A stretch of 64,000 nucleotides of DNA from the NCBI RefSeq assembly GCF_008373755.1, contig NZ_VUJV01000008.1:124001-188000 (forward strand). Direction: 5' to 3'. Positions 29,547 through 37,825 of this stretch are shown piece after piece; within the stretch, counting starts at the first letter, position 1, and every line of letters begins with the position of its first letter. The position numbers were made by a program, and so were the translations under genes. The stretch comes from Nocardioides humilatus (GTDB lineage Bacteria > Actinomycetota > Actinomycetes > Propionibacteriales > Nocardioidaceae). A model generated the notes under the pieces. It was not told the DNA's origin. It did not search any database and worked only from the letters and a program-made list of their open reading frames with translations.

Positions 29547-30611
29547 TCAGGGGCCGAGTTCGTCGGAGTGGGCCGCGTCGCGGATCTCTCCGACCAGCTC
29601 CTCGATGACGTCCTCGAGCGCTGCGACACCGAGCGTCGCCCCGTCTTCCGTCACGACCCGCGCCATGTGGGCACCGCGACGTTGCAGGTTCTCGAGCACG
29701 TCGTGGAGCAGGGCGTCCTCCCCCACCGTCGCGAAGGGGCGGACCCAGCGGTCGGCGACGGGCCGGTGCCGGCGCGCCTCATCCGGCTCGAGCACGTCCT
29801 TGATGTGGAGGTAACCGATCAGCTCGACGCTCCCGTCCTCGAGCTCGTCGATGACGGGGAACCGGCTGTAGCCGGTGGCCGCGCAGACGGCTTCGACGTC
29901 GGCGCCGGTCGACCCGCGCCGCACGGTCGTGAGCGACTCGGGCGGCATCATCACGCCGGTGACGGTCTTCTCGGTGAAGCCGAGCGCACCCGCGAGCCGG
30001 TCGTACTCGTCCTTGGCCAACAGGCCCTCACCGCGGGACTCCTCCACGAGGGCAGCCACCTCCTCGCGGGTGAAGGTCGAGCTCAGCTCGTCTTTCGGCT
30101 CGACCCGCAGCAGGCGCAAGATGGCCTTCGCCATCGCGTCGAGGAGGGTGATCACGGGCCGCAGGACCGTGACCAGGCCGAGCATCGGGGGCGCCAGCAG
30201 GAGCGCTGCCCGGTCCGGGCCGGCGAGGGTGATGTTCTTGGGGACCATCTCCCCGAGCACGACGTGCAGGAAGGCGACGAACCCGAGCGCGACCGCGAAC
30301 CCCACGGGGTGGAGCAGGTTCTCGGGCACGTGAAGCGCCTCGAACCCAGGCTCGATGAGGTGCGAGATCGCCGGTTCGGCGATCGCACCGAGGAGCAGGG
30401 AACACACCGTCACGCCGAGCTGGATGCCGGCGATCATGTGCGGCATCTGCCCGAGCGCCCGCAGCGTCGTCCGTGCGAGCCGCGACCCGGCCTGCGCGCG
30501 CGGCTCGATCTGGCTGCGCCGCGCCGAGACCAGGGCAAACTCGGTCGCGACGAAGAAGGCGTTGCCAGCCAGAAGCACGACCGTGACGAAGAGGGCGGTG
30601 AGGCTATTCAT
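29547..30611 (-). CDS. CNNM/CBS-domain membrane protein, short form
   Basis: A 354-residue member of the hemolysin/CNNM (DUF21) family. The N-terminal transmembrane domain (1-190) contains EFALVSARR and LGEMVPKNI; two CBS domains follow (about 210-345). The C-terminal CorC/HlyC domain of the family is absent, unlike in its upstream neighbour. Homologues transport or sense magnesium or cobalt. It overlaps the upstream gene by 8 nt, as the Rv1841c/Rv1842c pair does. Confidence 0.88.
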   Translation of the reverse strand: MNSLTALFVTVVLLAGNAFFVATEFALVSARRSQIEPRAQAGSRLARTTLRALGQMPHMIAGIQLGVTVCSLLLGAIAEPAISHLIEPGFEALHVPENLLHPVGFAVALGFVAFLHVVLGEMVPKNITLAGPDRAALLLAPPMLGLVTVLRPVITLLDAMAKAILRLLRVEPKDELSSTFTREEVAALVEESRGEGLLAKDEYDRLAGALGFTEKTVTGVMMPPESLTTVRRGSTGADVEAVCAATGYSRFPVIDELEDGSVELIGYLHIKDVLEPDEARRHRPVADRWVRPFATVGEDALLHDVLENLQRRGAHMARVVTEDGATLGVAALEDVIEELVGEIRDAAHSDELGP

Positions 30612-31962
30612 CGACGCTCCCCTCCTCGACGCGCAGGGCCAGCCGGTCGATGCGCAACCCGTCCATGTGCTCGACGGTCAGCACGACGTGGCGCCGCGGA
30701 GGGTCCTCGCTGCCTGACTCCGAGCGCTGCTCCGGCAGGGGTACGACGACGTGGTCGCCCGTCGACGGGATCCGACCCAGGATCTTGAGGAACAGACCGG
30801 CGATCGTGTCGTAGTCCTCCCCCTCGGGCAGCTCGAGCTCGGTGAGGTCCTCGACCTCGTCGGGCCGGAGCAGTCCGGAGAGCGACCAAGTGCCGTCGCG
30901 GCGCAACCGGCCACGGCTGCCCAGCCGGTCGTGCTCGTCGGCGATGTCACCGACGATCTCCTCGACGACGTCCTCGAGCGTGACGATGCCGGCGTGGCCG
31001 CCGTACTCGTCGAGCACCACCGCCATCTGGAAGCCGTCCTTGCGGAGCAGGGCCATCAGCGGGTCGAGCCGGAGGCTGTCAGGGACGATGATCGGTTTGG
31101 CCATCAGGTGCTTGACCTTGGTGGTCGCGCGTTCCGAGACGGGGAGCGCGACCGCGTTCTTCACATGCACCGTGCCGACGACGGCGTCGGTCTCGTCGAG
31201 CACCGGGAATCGCGAGTGCCCGGTCTCACGAGCGAGGTCGATGATCGCGCTGGCACGGTCGTTGTCGTCGAGCGACCGGGTGCGCACGCGCGGCGTCATG
31301 ATCTCGCCGGCGGTCCGCGTGCCGAACTCCACCGACTTCTCCATCAGCTCGGCCGTCTCGGCGTCGAGCGTGCCGACGTCGGCGCTGCGCTGGATCAGCG
31401 ACGCCAGCTCGGTCGAGCTGCGCGCAGAACGCAGCTCCTCCTGCGGCTCGATCCCGAACCATCGCACGATCGCGTTGGCCGCGCCGTTGAGGAACCGGAT
31501 GGGCAGCCTGATCGCGCCAGTAAAGGCGCGCATCGGACCTTGGGTGGCTCGAGCGGTCGCCATCGGCAGCGCGAGCGCGACGTTCTTGGGCACCAGCTCA
31601 CCGATGAGCATGGTGAGGATCGTGCTGAGCACCAGACCGGCGGTCAGCGCGACCGGGCCGACGGCGTCGTGGGAGATACCGGCCGCTTCCAACGGCGACC
31701 GGAGCAGCTCGGACATCGCCGGCTCGGCGAGGAAACCGATGCCGAGGTTGGTCGCGGTGATGCCCACCTGCGCGCCGGACAGCTGCGTCGACAACGTGCG
31801 GAGTGCCCGTTGGACACCGACCGCGGTCGGGTCACCCTCCGCCGCTGCTTTGTCGACCTGGCTGCGGTCGACCGTCACCAGTGCGAACTCAGCCGCGACG
31901 AACGTCCCGCAGAGCAGCACCAGGAGCAGGGCGACCGCGAGGAGCAGCAAGGCTGTCGTCAT
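30604..31962 (-). CDS. CNNM/CBS/CorC-domain membrane protein, full form
   Basis: A 452-residue protein with the DUF21 transmembrane domain (EFALVTVDRSQVDK, LVPKNVAL), a CBS pair (about 215-335; MTPRVRTRSL, SRFPVLDETDAVVG, MAVVLDEYGGHAGIVTLEDVVEEIVGDI) and the C-terminal CorC/HlyC domain (350-430). It probably takes part in divalent-cation efflux. First gene of a two-gene unit with the short form. Confidence 0.9.
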   Translation of the reverse strand: MTTALLLLAVALLLVLLCGTFVAAEFALVTVDRSQVDKAAAEGDPTAVGVQRALRTLSTQLSGAQVGITATNLGIGFLAEPAMSELLRSPLEAAGISHDAVGPVALTAGLVLSTILTMLIGELVPKNVALALPMATARATQGPMRAFTGAIRLPIRFLNGAANAIVRWFGIEPQEELRSARSSTELASLIQRSADVGTLDAETAELMEKSVEFGTRTAGEIMTPRVRTRSLDDNDRASAIIDLARETGHSRFPVLDETDAVVGTVHVKNAVALPVSERATTKVKHLMAKPIIVPDSLRLDPLMALLRKDGFQMAVVLDEYGGHAGIVTLEDVVEEIVGDIADEHDRLGSRGRLRRDGTWSLSGLLRPDEVEDLTELELPEGEDYDTIAGLFLKILGRIPSTGDHVVVPLPEQRSESGSEDPPRRHVVLTVEHMDGLRIDRLALRVEEGSVDE

Positions 31963-32007
31963 CGATGTTGACCGTCAGTCATGATCGCTGAAGCGTAGCG
32001 ACCCCGG

Positions 32008-32655
32008 TCATCCCGCCGATGGGGGCACGGAGAGCAGCGGTGGCTCCGTGGCAGCGCGGACCTGTTCGACGGTGACGTCGGGGGCGAGCTCGACCAGGTG
32101 CAGCCCGTCGTCCTCGATGTCGATCACGCCGAGCTCGGTGATGATCCGCTGGACCACCCGCAGACCGGTGTAGGGCAACGAGCACTCGTTGACGATCTTG
32201 AAGGCACCGTCACGCGCGGTGTGCTCCATCAGCACGATCACCCGCTTCGCGCCGTGGACCAGGTCCATCGCGCCGCCCATCCCCTTGACCATCTTCCCCG
32301 GGATCATCCAGTTGGCGATGTCACCCTTCACCGACACCTGCATCGCGCCCAGGATCGCCGCATCGATCTTCCCGCCGCGGATCATCCCGAACGACGTGGC
32401 CGAGTCGAAGAACGAGGCCCCGCGGTTGATCGTGACCGTCTCCTTGCCGGCGTTGATCAGGTCGGGGTGCACGTTGTCCTCGGTCGGGTAGGGACCGACG
32501 CCGAGGATGCCGTTCTCCGACTGGAGGATCAGCTCGACCCCGTCGGGGACGTAGTTGGGCACGAGGGTCGGCAGGCCGATCCCGAGGTTGACGTAGGAAC
32601 CGTCGGTCAGCTCAGAAGCGGCCCGGGCCGCCATCTGCTCGCGAGTCCAGCTCAC
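32008..32655 (-). CDS. scoB: 3-oxoacid CoA-transferase subunit B
   Basis: A 215-residue beta subunit that moves CoA from succinyl-CoA to acetoacetate or similar 3-oxo acids. The catalytic glutamate lies in [11 protein letters not shown] (about residue 52). The start is GTG 32655, which overlaps the scoA stop as GTGA; the longer open frame to 32814 is scoA read in another frame. Confidence 0.92.
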   Translation of the reverse strand: MSWTREQMAARAASELTDGSYVNLGIGLPTLVPNYVPDGVELILQSENGILGVGPYPTEDNVHPDLINAGKETVTINRGASFFDSATSFGMIRGGKIDAAILGAMQVSVKGDIANWMIPGKMVKGMGGAMDLVHGAKRVIVLMEHTARDGAFKIVNECSLPYTGLRVVQRIITELGVIDIEDDGLHLVELAPDVTVEQVRAATEPPLLSVPPSAG

Positions 32656-33407
32656 GGGGTTACCGTCCTCTTCTCGATGCGCTTGTCCGCGGCCTGCTCG
32701 GGCGTCAGGGCGACGACGCGTTGCACGAACACGCCCGGGGTGTGGATGTTGTTGGGATCGAGCTCGCCGGGTTCGACCAGCTCCTCGACCTCGGCGATCG
32801 TGATGCGTCCGCACATCGCGGCCAGCGGATTGAAGTTGCGGGCCGAGTCGCGGTAGATCAGGTTGCCGTGCCGGTCGCCCTTCCAGGCGCGCACGAGACC
32901 GAAGTCAGCGACGATCGCCTCCTCGAGCACGTAGTCCCGACCGCCGAAGGTCCGCACCTCCTTCGGGGGCGAGGCCACCACGACGGCGCCGGACGCGTCG
33001 TAGCGCCACGGCAGGCCGCCGTCGGCCACCTGGGTGCCGACACCGGTCGCGGTGAAGAAGGCCGGGATGCCGGATCCACCCGCCCGCATCCGCTCGGCCA
33101 AGGTCCCCTGCGGGGTCAGCTCGACCTCGAGCTCGCCGGAGAGGTACTGGCGAGCGAACTCCTTGTTCTCCCCCACGTAGGACGACACCATCCGCCGCAG
33201 GCGGCGGGCGAACAGCAGCCGGCCCAGGCCCCACTCGTCGACACCGCAGTTGTTGGAGACCGCCTCGAGGTCGGTCGCGCCCTGGGCGAGCAGGGCGTCG
33301 ATCAGGACCGACGGGATGCCGCACAGACCGAATCCGCCGACCGACACGGTCGCTCCGTCGGGAATGTCCGCGATCGCCTCTGCGGCGCTCGCCACCACCT
33401 TGTCCAT
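32652..33407 (-). CDS. scoA: 3-oxoacid CoA-transferase subunit A
   Basis: A 251-residue alpha subunit with the CoA-binding [12 protein letters not shown] loop (about 21-32), [24 protein letters not shown] and [11 protein letters not shown]. It forms the enzyme with ScoB, with which it shares 4 nt. GGAGGG lies 10 nt before the ATG. It is divergent from the cyclase gene, leaving 67 nt for both promoters. Confidence 0.92.
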   Translation of the reverse strand: MDKVVASAAEAIADIPDGATVSVGGFGLCGIPSVLIDALLAQGATDLEAVSNNCGVDEWGLGRLLFARRLRRMVSSYVGENKEFARQYLSGELEVELTPQGTLAERMRAGGSGIPAFFTATGVGTQVADGGLPWRYDASGAVVVASPPKEVRTFGGRDYVLEEAIVADFGLVRAWKGDRHGNLIYRDSARNFNPLAAMCGRITIAEVEELVEPGELDPNNIHTPGVFVQRVVALTPEQAADKRIEKRTVTP

Positions 33408-33474
33408 CTGTTCTCAAGCCCTCCTGCGATGCGTTGTTGCGCAGCCCGTCCGCTCCGAACAATAGAGTGGCCGG

Positions 33475-34371
33475 GTGAGCGAGCTGTCACAGCAGCGCCT
33501 GGCCATGCTGTTCTCCGACATCGAGGGGTCCACGCTGGTCGCCAATCGTCTCGGCGACCAGTGGAAGGACGTCCTCCGGCTGCACCGCGAGACGTGCCGT
33601 CGCGCCTGGGCGGCCCACCAGGGCCACGAGGTCGACACGGCCGGCGACGGGTTCTTCGTCGTCTTCGGGTCGGTCGAGGACGCGGTCGCCGCCGCGCTCC
33701 AGGCGCAGCGCGAGCTCGCGGCCGTCGACTGGCCGGGCGGGCAGCCGATCCGGTCGCGGATGGGTCTCCACATCGGCATGGTTTCGTCGTACGACGGCAG
33801 CTACGTCGGCTACGACGTCCACCGCGCCGCGCGCATCATGGGCACGGCCAACGGAGGGCAGGTCGTCGCGTCGCAAGCGGTGATCGCCTCCTTCCCACGG
33901 AAGCCCGACGGCATCGAGTTCACCGACCTGGGCCGCCACCCGCTCAAGGACCTCGCCGAGGAGGAGCGGCTGTTCCAGATCCACGCCGAGGGGATGTTGT
34001 CGTCCTTCCCGCGGATCAAGTCGCTCGGCACGTCCGGCGCAGCGGCGGCGGTCATCGCGCGGACGCTCTACCGGCCCGCTGCCGTGTCCAACGCCGAGCT
34101 GATCATGGACGACGGCCGCAGCCTCACCGTCAACGAGCACGGGCTGCGCATCGGCCGGATGCCCGACAACGACCTCGTGCTGACCGACACGCTCGTCAGC
34201 CGCCACCACTGCGCGATCACCGGCACTCCTGCCGGGTTCGTGCTCACCGATCTGCAGTCGACGCACGGCACGACCGTCAACGGCGAGGAGGTCACCATGG
34301 CCCGGCCGCTCGTCGACGGTGACGAGGTCGTCGTCGGCGCGACCAGTTTCAGGTTCACCCAGCCGGGCTGA
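33475..34371 (+). CDS. Class III nucleotidyl cyclase fused to FHA domain
   Basis: A 298-residue soluble protein. Residues 8-172 are a class III adenylate/guanylate cyclase domain with metal-binding Asp15 (FSDIEGST) and Asp58 (AGDGFF). The transition-state Arg120 is present, but the usual Asn four residues before it is His116 (VHRAARI). Residues 205-295 are an FHA phosphothreonine-binding domain (RIGRMPDNDLVL, SRHH 242-245, STHGTTVNG). The start is GTG 33475. The 3' end overlaps the NDH-2/CNB gene by 17 nt tail to tail. It is the likely second-messenger source for the three cyclic-nucleotide-binding enzymes beside it. Confidence 0.9.
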   Translation: MSELSQQRLAMLFSDIEGSTLVANRLGDQWKDVLRLHRETCRRAWAAHQGHEVDTAGDGFFVVFGSVEDAVAAALQAQRELAAVDWPGGQPIRSRMGLHIGMVSSYDGSYVGYDVHRAARIMGTANGGQVVASQAVIASFPRKPDGIEFTDLGRHPLKDLAEEERLFQIHAEGMLSSFPRIKSLGTSGAAAAVIARTLYRPAAVSNAELIMDDGRSLTVNEHGLRIGRMPDNDLVLTDTLVSRHHCAITGTPAGFVLTDLQSTHGTTVNGEEVTMARPLVDGDEVVVGATSFRFTQPG

Positions 34372-35995
34372 GCGGCGCCGGGTTGTGCTCCGGCTCGTTG
34401 GGAAGCTCGCGCACGGCCGCACCGAACACGCTGATCGTCTCGGCGAGTGCCCGTGCCTCGGCCTCGCCGAGCGAGAGCACCTCGAGCGGTGAGGTCGCCC
34501 GCACCGTCGCCGTACGCCTCGACTTCTCGAAGACCGCCTTCTCGCCGAAGTGGTCACCCGAGCCCAGGGTCGTCACGACCACCGGCCCCTCAGGTGTCTC
34601 GCGGATGATCTCGGCAGTGCCGCTCGTGATGACGTAGATCGCCTGCCCGACCTCGCCCTGCCGCACCACGGGCTGTCCGGTCTCGTAGTGCTCACGCCTG
34701 AGCCCGTAGGGCGTCGCGACGCCGACGCCGACGATGTCGCGGCCGAAGAAGGGCGCGCACAGCCAGTCGAAGGCGATGTCGGCCTTGCGCTCCCAGGTCG
34801 GCACGAACCACCAGAAGAAGAGCCGCCACACGATCCACGCCGGGGTGCCGTAGAACCGGAACCCCTTCAGGTGCGACACGGCCTTGCGACGGCCGAGCGA
34901 ACAGGCATCACCCAAGCCGGGGAAGGTGAAGGGCTTGAGCGGCTTGCCCTCCATCTGCCGCACGATGTTGCGCCCGATCTGCTTGCCGGCGTACATCGCG
35001 TAGATCGCCACTGCCGGGCAGGTGCCCCCCTGCGGGTGGGGTACGGCGGCGCAGTCACCGGCAGCCCAGACGTCGTCGGTCCCGGGGACCTGCACGTTGG
35101 CGTCGGTGATCACCCGGCCGCGGTCGTCGCGCTCGTAGGGCATCAGGTCGAGCAGCGGCGAGAGCGCCGTCCCGGACGAGCTGATGATCGACCGCGTCGG
35201 CACGACGGTGCCATCGGACAGGATCGCCTCGTCGCGGGTCGCTGCGGAGATCCGGGTGCCGGTCATCACCTCGATCCCGGCCTTCGCGATCGTCTTCTCC
35301 GCGTAGCCGATGAGCTTGGGCTGCCGTTCGCCGAGCTCGGGCAGGATCCGGTCACCGGAGTGCACCAGGACGACCCGGATCTCGTCAGGGTCGAGGCCGG
35401 CGTACTCCTTGCGGGCCAGGCGCTGGAAGTAGTCCATCAGTTCGGTCGCGACCTCGACGCCACCGAAGCCGGCACCGACCACCACAAAAGTGAGCAGTCG
35501 TCGCCGCTCGACCGGGTCGGGCTCGGCCTCGGCCATCTCCAACATCGCGAGCAGGTGGCTGCGGACCTTGAAGTTGTCGGAGTAGGTCTTCAGCTGGAGG
35601 GCGTGCTGGGCGATCCCTGGATAGCGCGACAGGTCGTCGATCGACCCCAGGGCGATGACCAGGTGGTCGTAGTCGAGCACCTGCTCCTTGCCGTCGAGCA
35701 GCCGTGAGGTCGTGACCGTCTTCTTCTCAACGTCGACCGACTTGATCTCGGCGTTGTGGAACCGAGCCGGCGGGAAGAGCCGCCGCGACGGGCTGGTGAT
35801 GTTGGTCGGGGACACCTTGCCGGTCAGCATCTCGGCGATGAAGCCGTGGAAGGTGTGGAAGTTGTCGCGGCTGACGATCGTCAGCTCGACATCGCCCTTG
35901 TTGATCGCCTTCTTGAGCGAGCGGGACAGGTAGATCGCTGTCCACCCGCCACCCAGGCACACGACCCGCAGGGGCTTCCTCCGAGCTGCCACCAT
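34355..35995 (-). CDS. NDH-2-like NADH dehydrogenase with C-terminal cyclic-nucleotide-binding domain
   Basis: A 546-residue fusion. Residues 8-350 are a two-dinucleotide-fold flavoprotein: FAD site GGGWTA (15-20), NAD(P)H site GAGFGG (174-179) and the second FAD motif AAGDCA (311-316). An amphipathic, Trp-rich region (385-402) may bind the membrane, as in type II NADH:quinone oxidoreductases. Residues about 425-530 are a CNB domain whose phosphate-binding cassette reads FGEKAVFEKSRRTATV (Glu485, Arg493/494). It lies 3 nt after the patatin gene, third in a three-gene unit. Quinone as acceptor is inferred. Confidence 0.88.
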   Translation of the reverse strand: MVAARRKPLRVVCLGGGWTAIYLSRSLKKAINKGDVELTIVSRDNFHTFHGFIAEMLTGKVSPTNITSPSRRLFPPARFHNAEIKSVDVEKKTVTTSRLLDGKEQVLDYDHLVIALGSIDDLSRYPGIAQHALQLKTYSDNFKVRSHLLAMLEMAEAEPDPVERRRLLTFVVVGAGFGGVEVATELMDYFQRLARKEYAGLDPDEIRVVLVHSGDRILPELGERQPKLIGYAEKTIAKAGIEVMTGTRISAATRDEAILSDGTVVPTRSIISSSGTALSPLLDLMPYERDDRGRVITDANVQVPGTDDVWAAGDCAAVPHPQGGTCPAVAIYAMYAGKQIGRNIVRQMEGKPLKPFTFPGLGDACSLGRRKAVSHLKGFRFYGTPAWIVWRLFFWWFVPTWERKADIAFDWLCAPFFGRDIVGVGVATPYGLRREHYETGQPVVRQGEVGQAIYVITSGTAEIIRETPEGPVVVTTLGSGDHFGEKAVFEKSRRTATVRATSPLEVLSLGEAEARALAETISVFGAAVRELPNEPEHNPAPLSPAG

Positions 35996-35998
35996 CAG

Positions 35999-37825
35999 TC
36001 AGTCCTCCTCGTTGTCATCGTCGGCCTGGTGCCATCGGGCAATGGTCTCGACGGCCGACCGATAACCGACCTCGACGATCTCGTCGAGGTGGCGCATGTC
36101 CAAGGTGTCGTACTTCTCGACCGGAGGTGCGATGAAACGCACGTCGCTGCGCATCCGTTGCGTGTTGGCCGCGCGATCGCTCGCCAGCGTCGCGGTGCGC
36201 TCCAGGATCCGCACGATGCTCGGGAACGCCGTGCCGGCCCCCTGCCGGATGCGGTGACGTAGCACCTGGACGAGGCCCGGCTCCTGCTGCCAGTGCGAAC
36301 CGACCGAGAAGGTGCGCGGCGGCGACACGTCGCTGGCGATCACGCGACCGGCCCCCGTGCGGCTCATCGGGTCGACCGGGAGGTTGTCGAGCACTCCCCC
36401 GTCGACCAGCAGCTCGCCGTGGTCGATCACCGGCGCCACGATGCCCGGGATCGACATGCTCGCCAGCACGTAACGGCTGAGCGGCCCGCTGGTGTGGATC
36501 ACGCTCCGGTTGCGGGTGAGGTTGGTCGAGGTGCAGAAGAACTCACGGGCCTGGTCCTCGATGCGGCGGTCGCCGAAGCATTCCGCCATCGCGACGCGGC
36601 TGCGGCGCGAGCCGTGCAGTGCGACGAACGGCAGCGTGAACCCTTTCAGGGGGCGGATCTCGTGCCAGACCTCGCGGTTGCGCTCGACGATCTCGTCAGG
36701 CTCGAGCCCGATCGACCACAGGCCGCCGACCATCGCCCCCATGCTGCTGCCGCCGACCCGGTCGATGGCGATGCCCGCCTCGTCGAGTGCGCGCAGCACG
36801 CCGATGTGGGCAAAGCCGCGCGCGCCTCCCCCGCCGAGGACGAGGCCCGTGGCTCGACCCGTGAGGTGACGGGCCAGCCGCTGCCAGTCGCCGTCGTCGG
36901 CAACGGTCACATGGGTCTGGCGACCGAGCTCGCCGGCGTCGCGCCAGAGCTCGGTGACCCCCGTCGTCGCCCGCCCACGGTGGTGCAGGACGACGAGCTC
37001 GCGCGGGACCTCGGCCGTCGTCGCGGCGACGCGGGCGAGCAGGCCGCGGGCATGACGGTCCGGGCGCACTCCCCCGGGCGCGACCACGAGCACCCGGTCG
37101 GCCCGGCGCAGCACCCGCTCGGTCCACGACGACTCCAGGTCGGGGTCGGCGAGCAGCAGGATCAACGGGTCGGCGACCTCCGCCGAGTCGAAGAAGTCGG
37201 CCAGCGCGCGCTCATGCTCCGAACCGGCGGGCGACCGTGCGGCGCCTTCTCCGAGGGCAGCGTCGACCGTCTCGGGGTCGAGGGCGCGCAGCGGCGTGGC
37301 GGCGGCGAGCCGCGCGGCGACCTCACGCACGTCGGTGCCGGAGGCCGGCACCAGCGCGACGGTGGCCGGAGCACTCGTCCGACGCGGCGGACTGCCCGGC
37401 AGCAGCCAGCCGGCGACGACCCGGGTCAGCTCGAGGGCGCTGCTCGGGTCCTCCTCCATCAGCTTGACGAAGGAGGCTCGGGACAGCCGGCCCACCAACG
37501 TGTCCCGCACGGCGCGCACGGTCGCCGTACGACGTGAACCGGTGAGCAGGGCGACCTCTCCCACGGTCGAGCCCCGGCCGATCTCGCGCACGATGGTCTC
37601 GGTGCCGTCGGCTCCGACGATCGACACGTTGAGGCGGCCGCCGGCCACCACGAAGAGATCGTCTCCGGGGTCTCCGGTGCGCATCAGCACCTCGCCGCGG
37701 TCCAGGACCGTCCACTCCATCGACCGTGCGAGCTCCTCCAGGCGCGCCTCGGGCATGCCCGTGAAGACAGCGCAGCCGGCGAGCGCCCCGACCGCGTGGC
37801 GCGGCTCAGCCCGGATGGTCCGCAT
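35999..37825 (-). CDS. Cyclic-nucleotide-binding domain fused to patatin-like phospholipase
   Basis: A 608-residue protein. The CNB domain is at about 17-130 with cassette VGEVALLTGSRRTATV (Glu90, Arg98/99). A linker domain (155-320) with alternating hydrophobic strands follows. The patatin domain occupies 325-590, with the oxyanion loop GGGGARG (331-337), nucleophile Ser361 in GSSMG and catalytic Asp475 in DGG. This layout resembles neuropathy-target-esterase-type lysophospholipases. The start overlaps the upstream aldehyde dehydrogenase gene by 20 nt. It is expected to hydrolyse membrane lipids under cyclic-nucleotide control. Confidence 0.9.
   Translation of the reverse strand: MRTIRAEPRHAVGALAGCAVFTGMPEARLEELARSMEWTVLDRGEVLMRTGDPGDDLFVVAGGRLNVSIVGADGTETIVREIGRGSTVGEVALLTGSRRTATVRAVRDTLVGRLSRASFVKLMEEDPSSALELTRVVAGWLLPGSPPRRTSAPATVALVPASGTDVREVAARLAAATPLRALDPETVDAALGEGAARSPAGSEHERALADFFDSAEVADPLILLLADPDLESSWTERVLRRADRVLVVAPGGVRPDRHARGLLARVAATTAEVPRELVVLHHRGRATTGVTELWRDAGELGRQTHVTVADDGDWQRLARHLTGRATGLVLGGGGARGFAHIGVLRALDEAGIAIDRVGGSSMGAMVGGLWSIGLEPDEIVERNREVWHEIRPLKGFTLPFVALHGSRRSRVAMAECFGDRRIEDQAREFFCTSTNLTRNRSVIHTSGPLSRYVLASMSIPGIVAPVIDHGELLVDGGVLDNLPVDPMSRTGAGRVIASDVSPPRTFSVGSHWQQEPGLVQVLRHRIRQGAGTAFPSIVRILERTATLASDRAANTQRMRSDVRFIAPPVEKYDTLDMRHLDEIVEVGYRSAVETIARWHQADDDNEED

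Noticed and set aside
28917-30788. A 623-codon plus-strand ORF
   Set aside because: It is antisense to the phosphatidyltransferase and CNNM genes, with composition-only content (His/Arg/Glu/Gly) and no motif.
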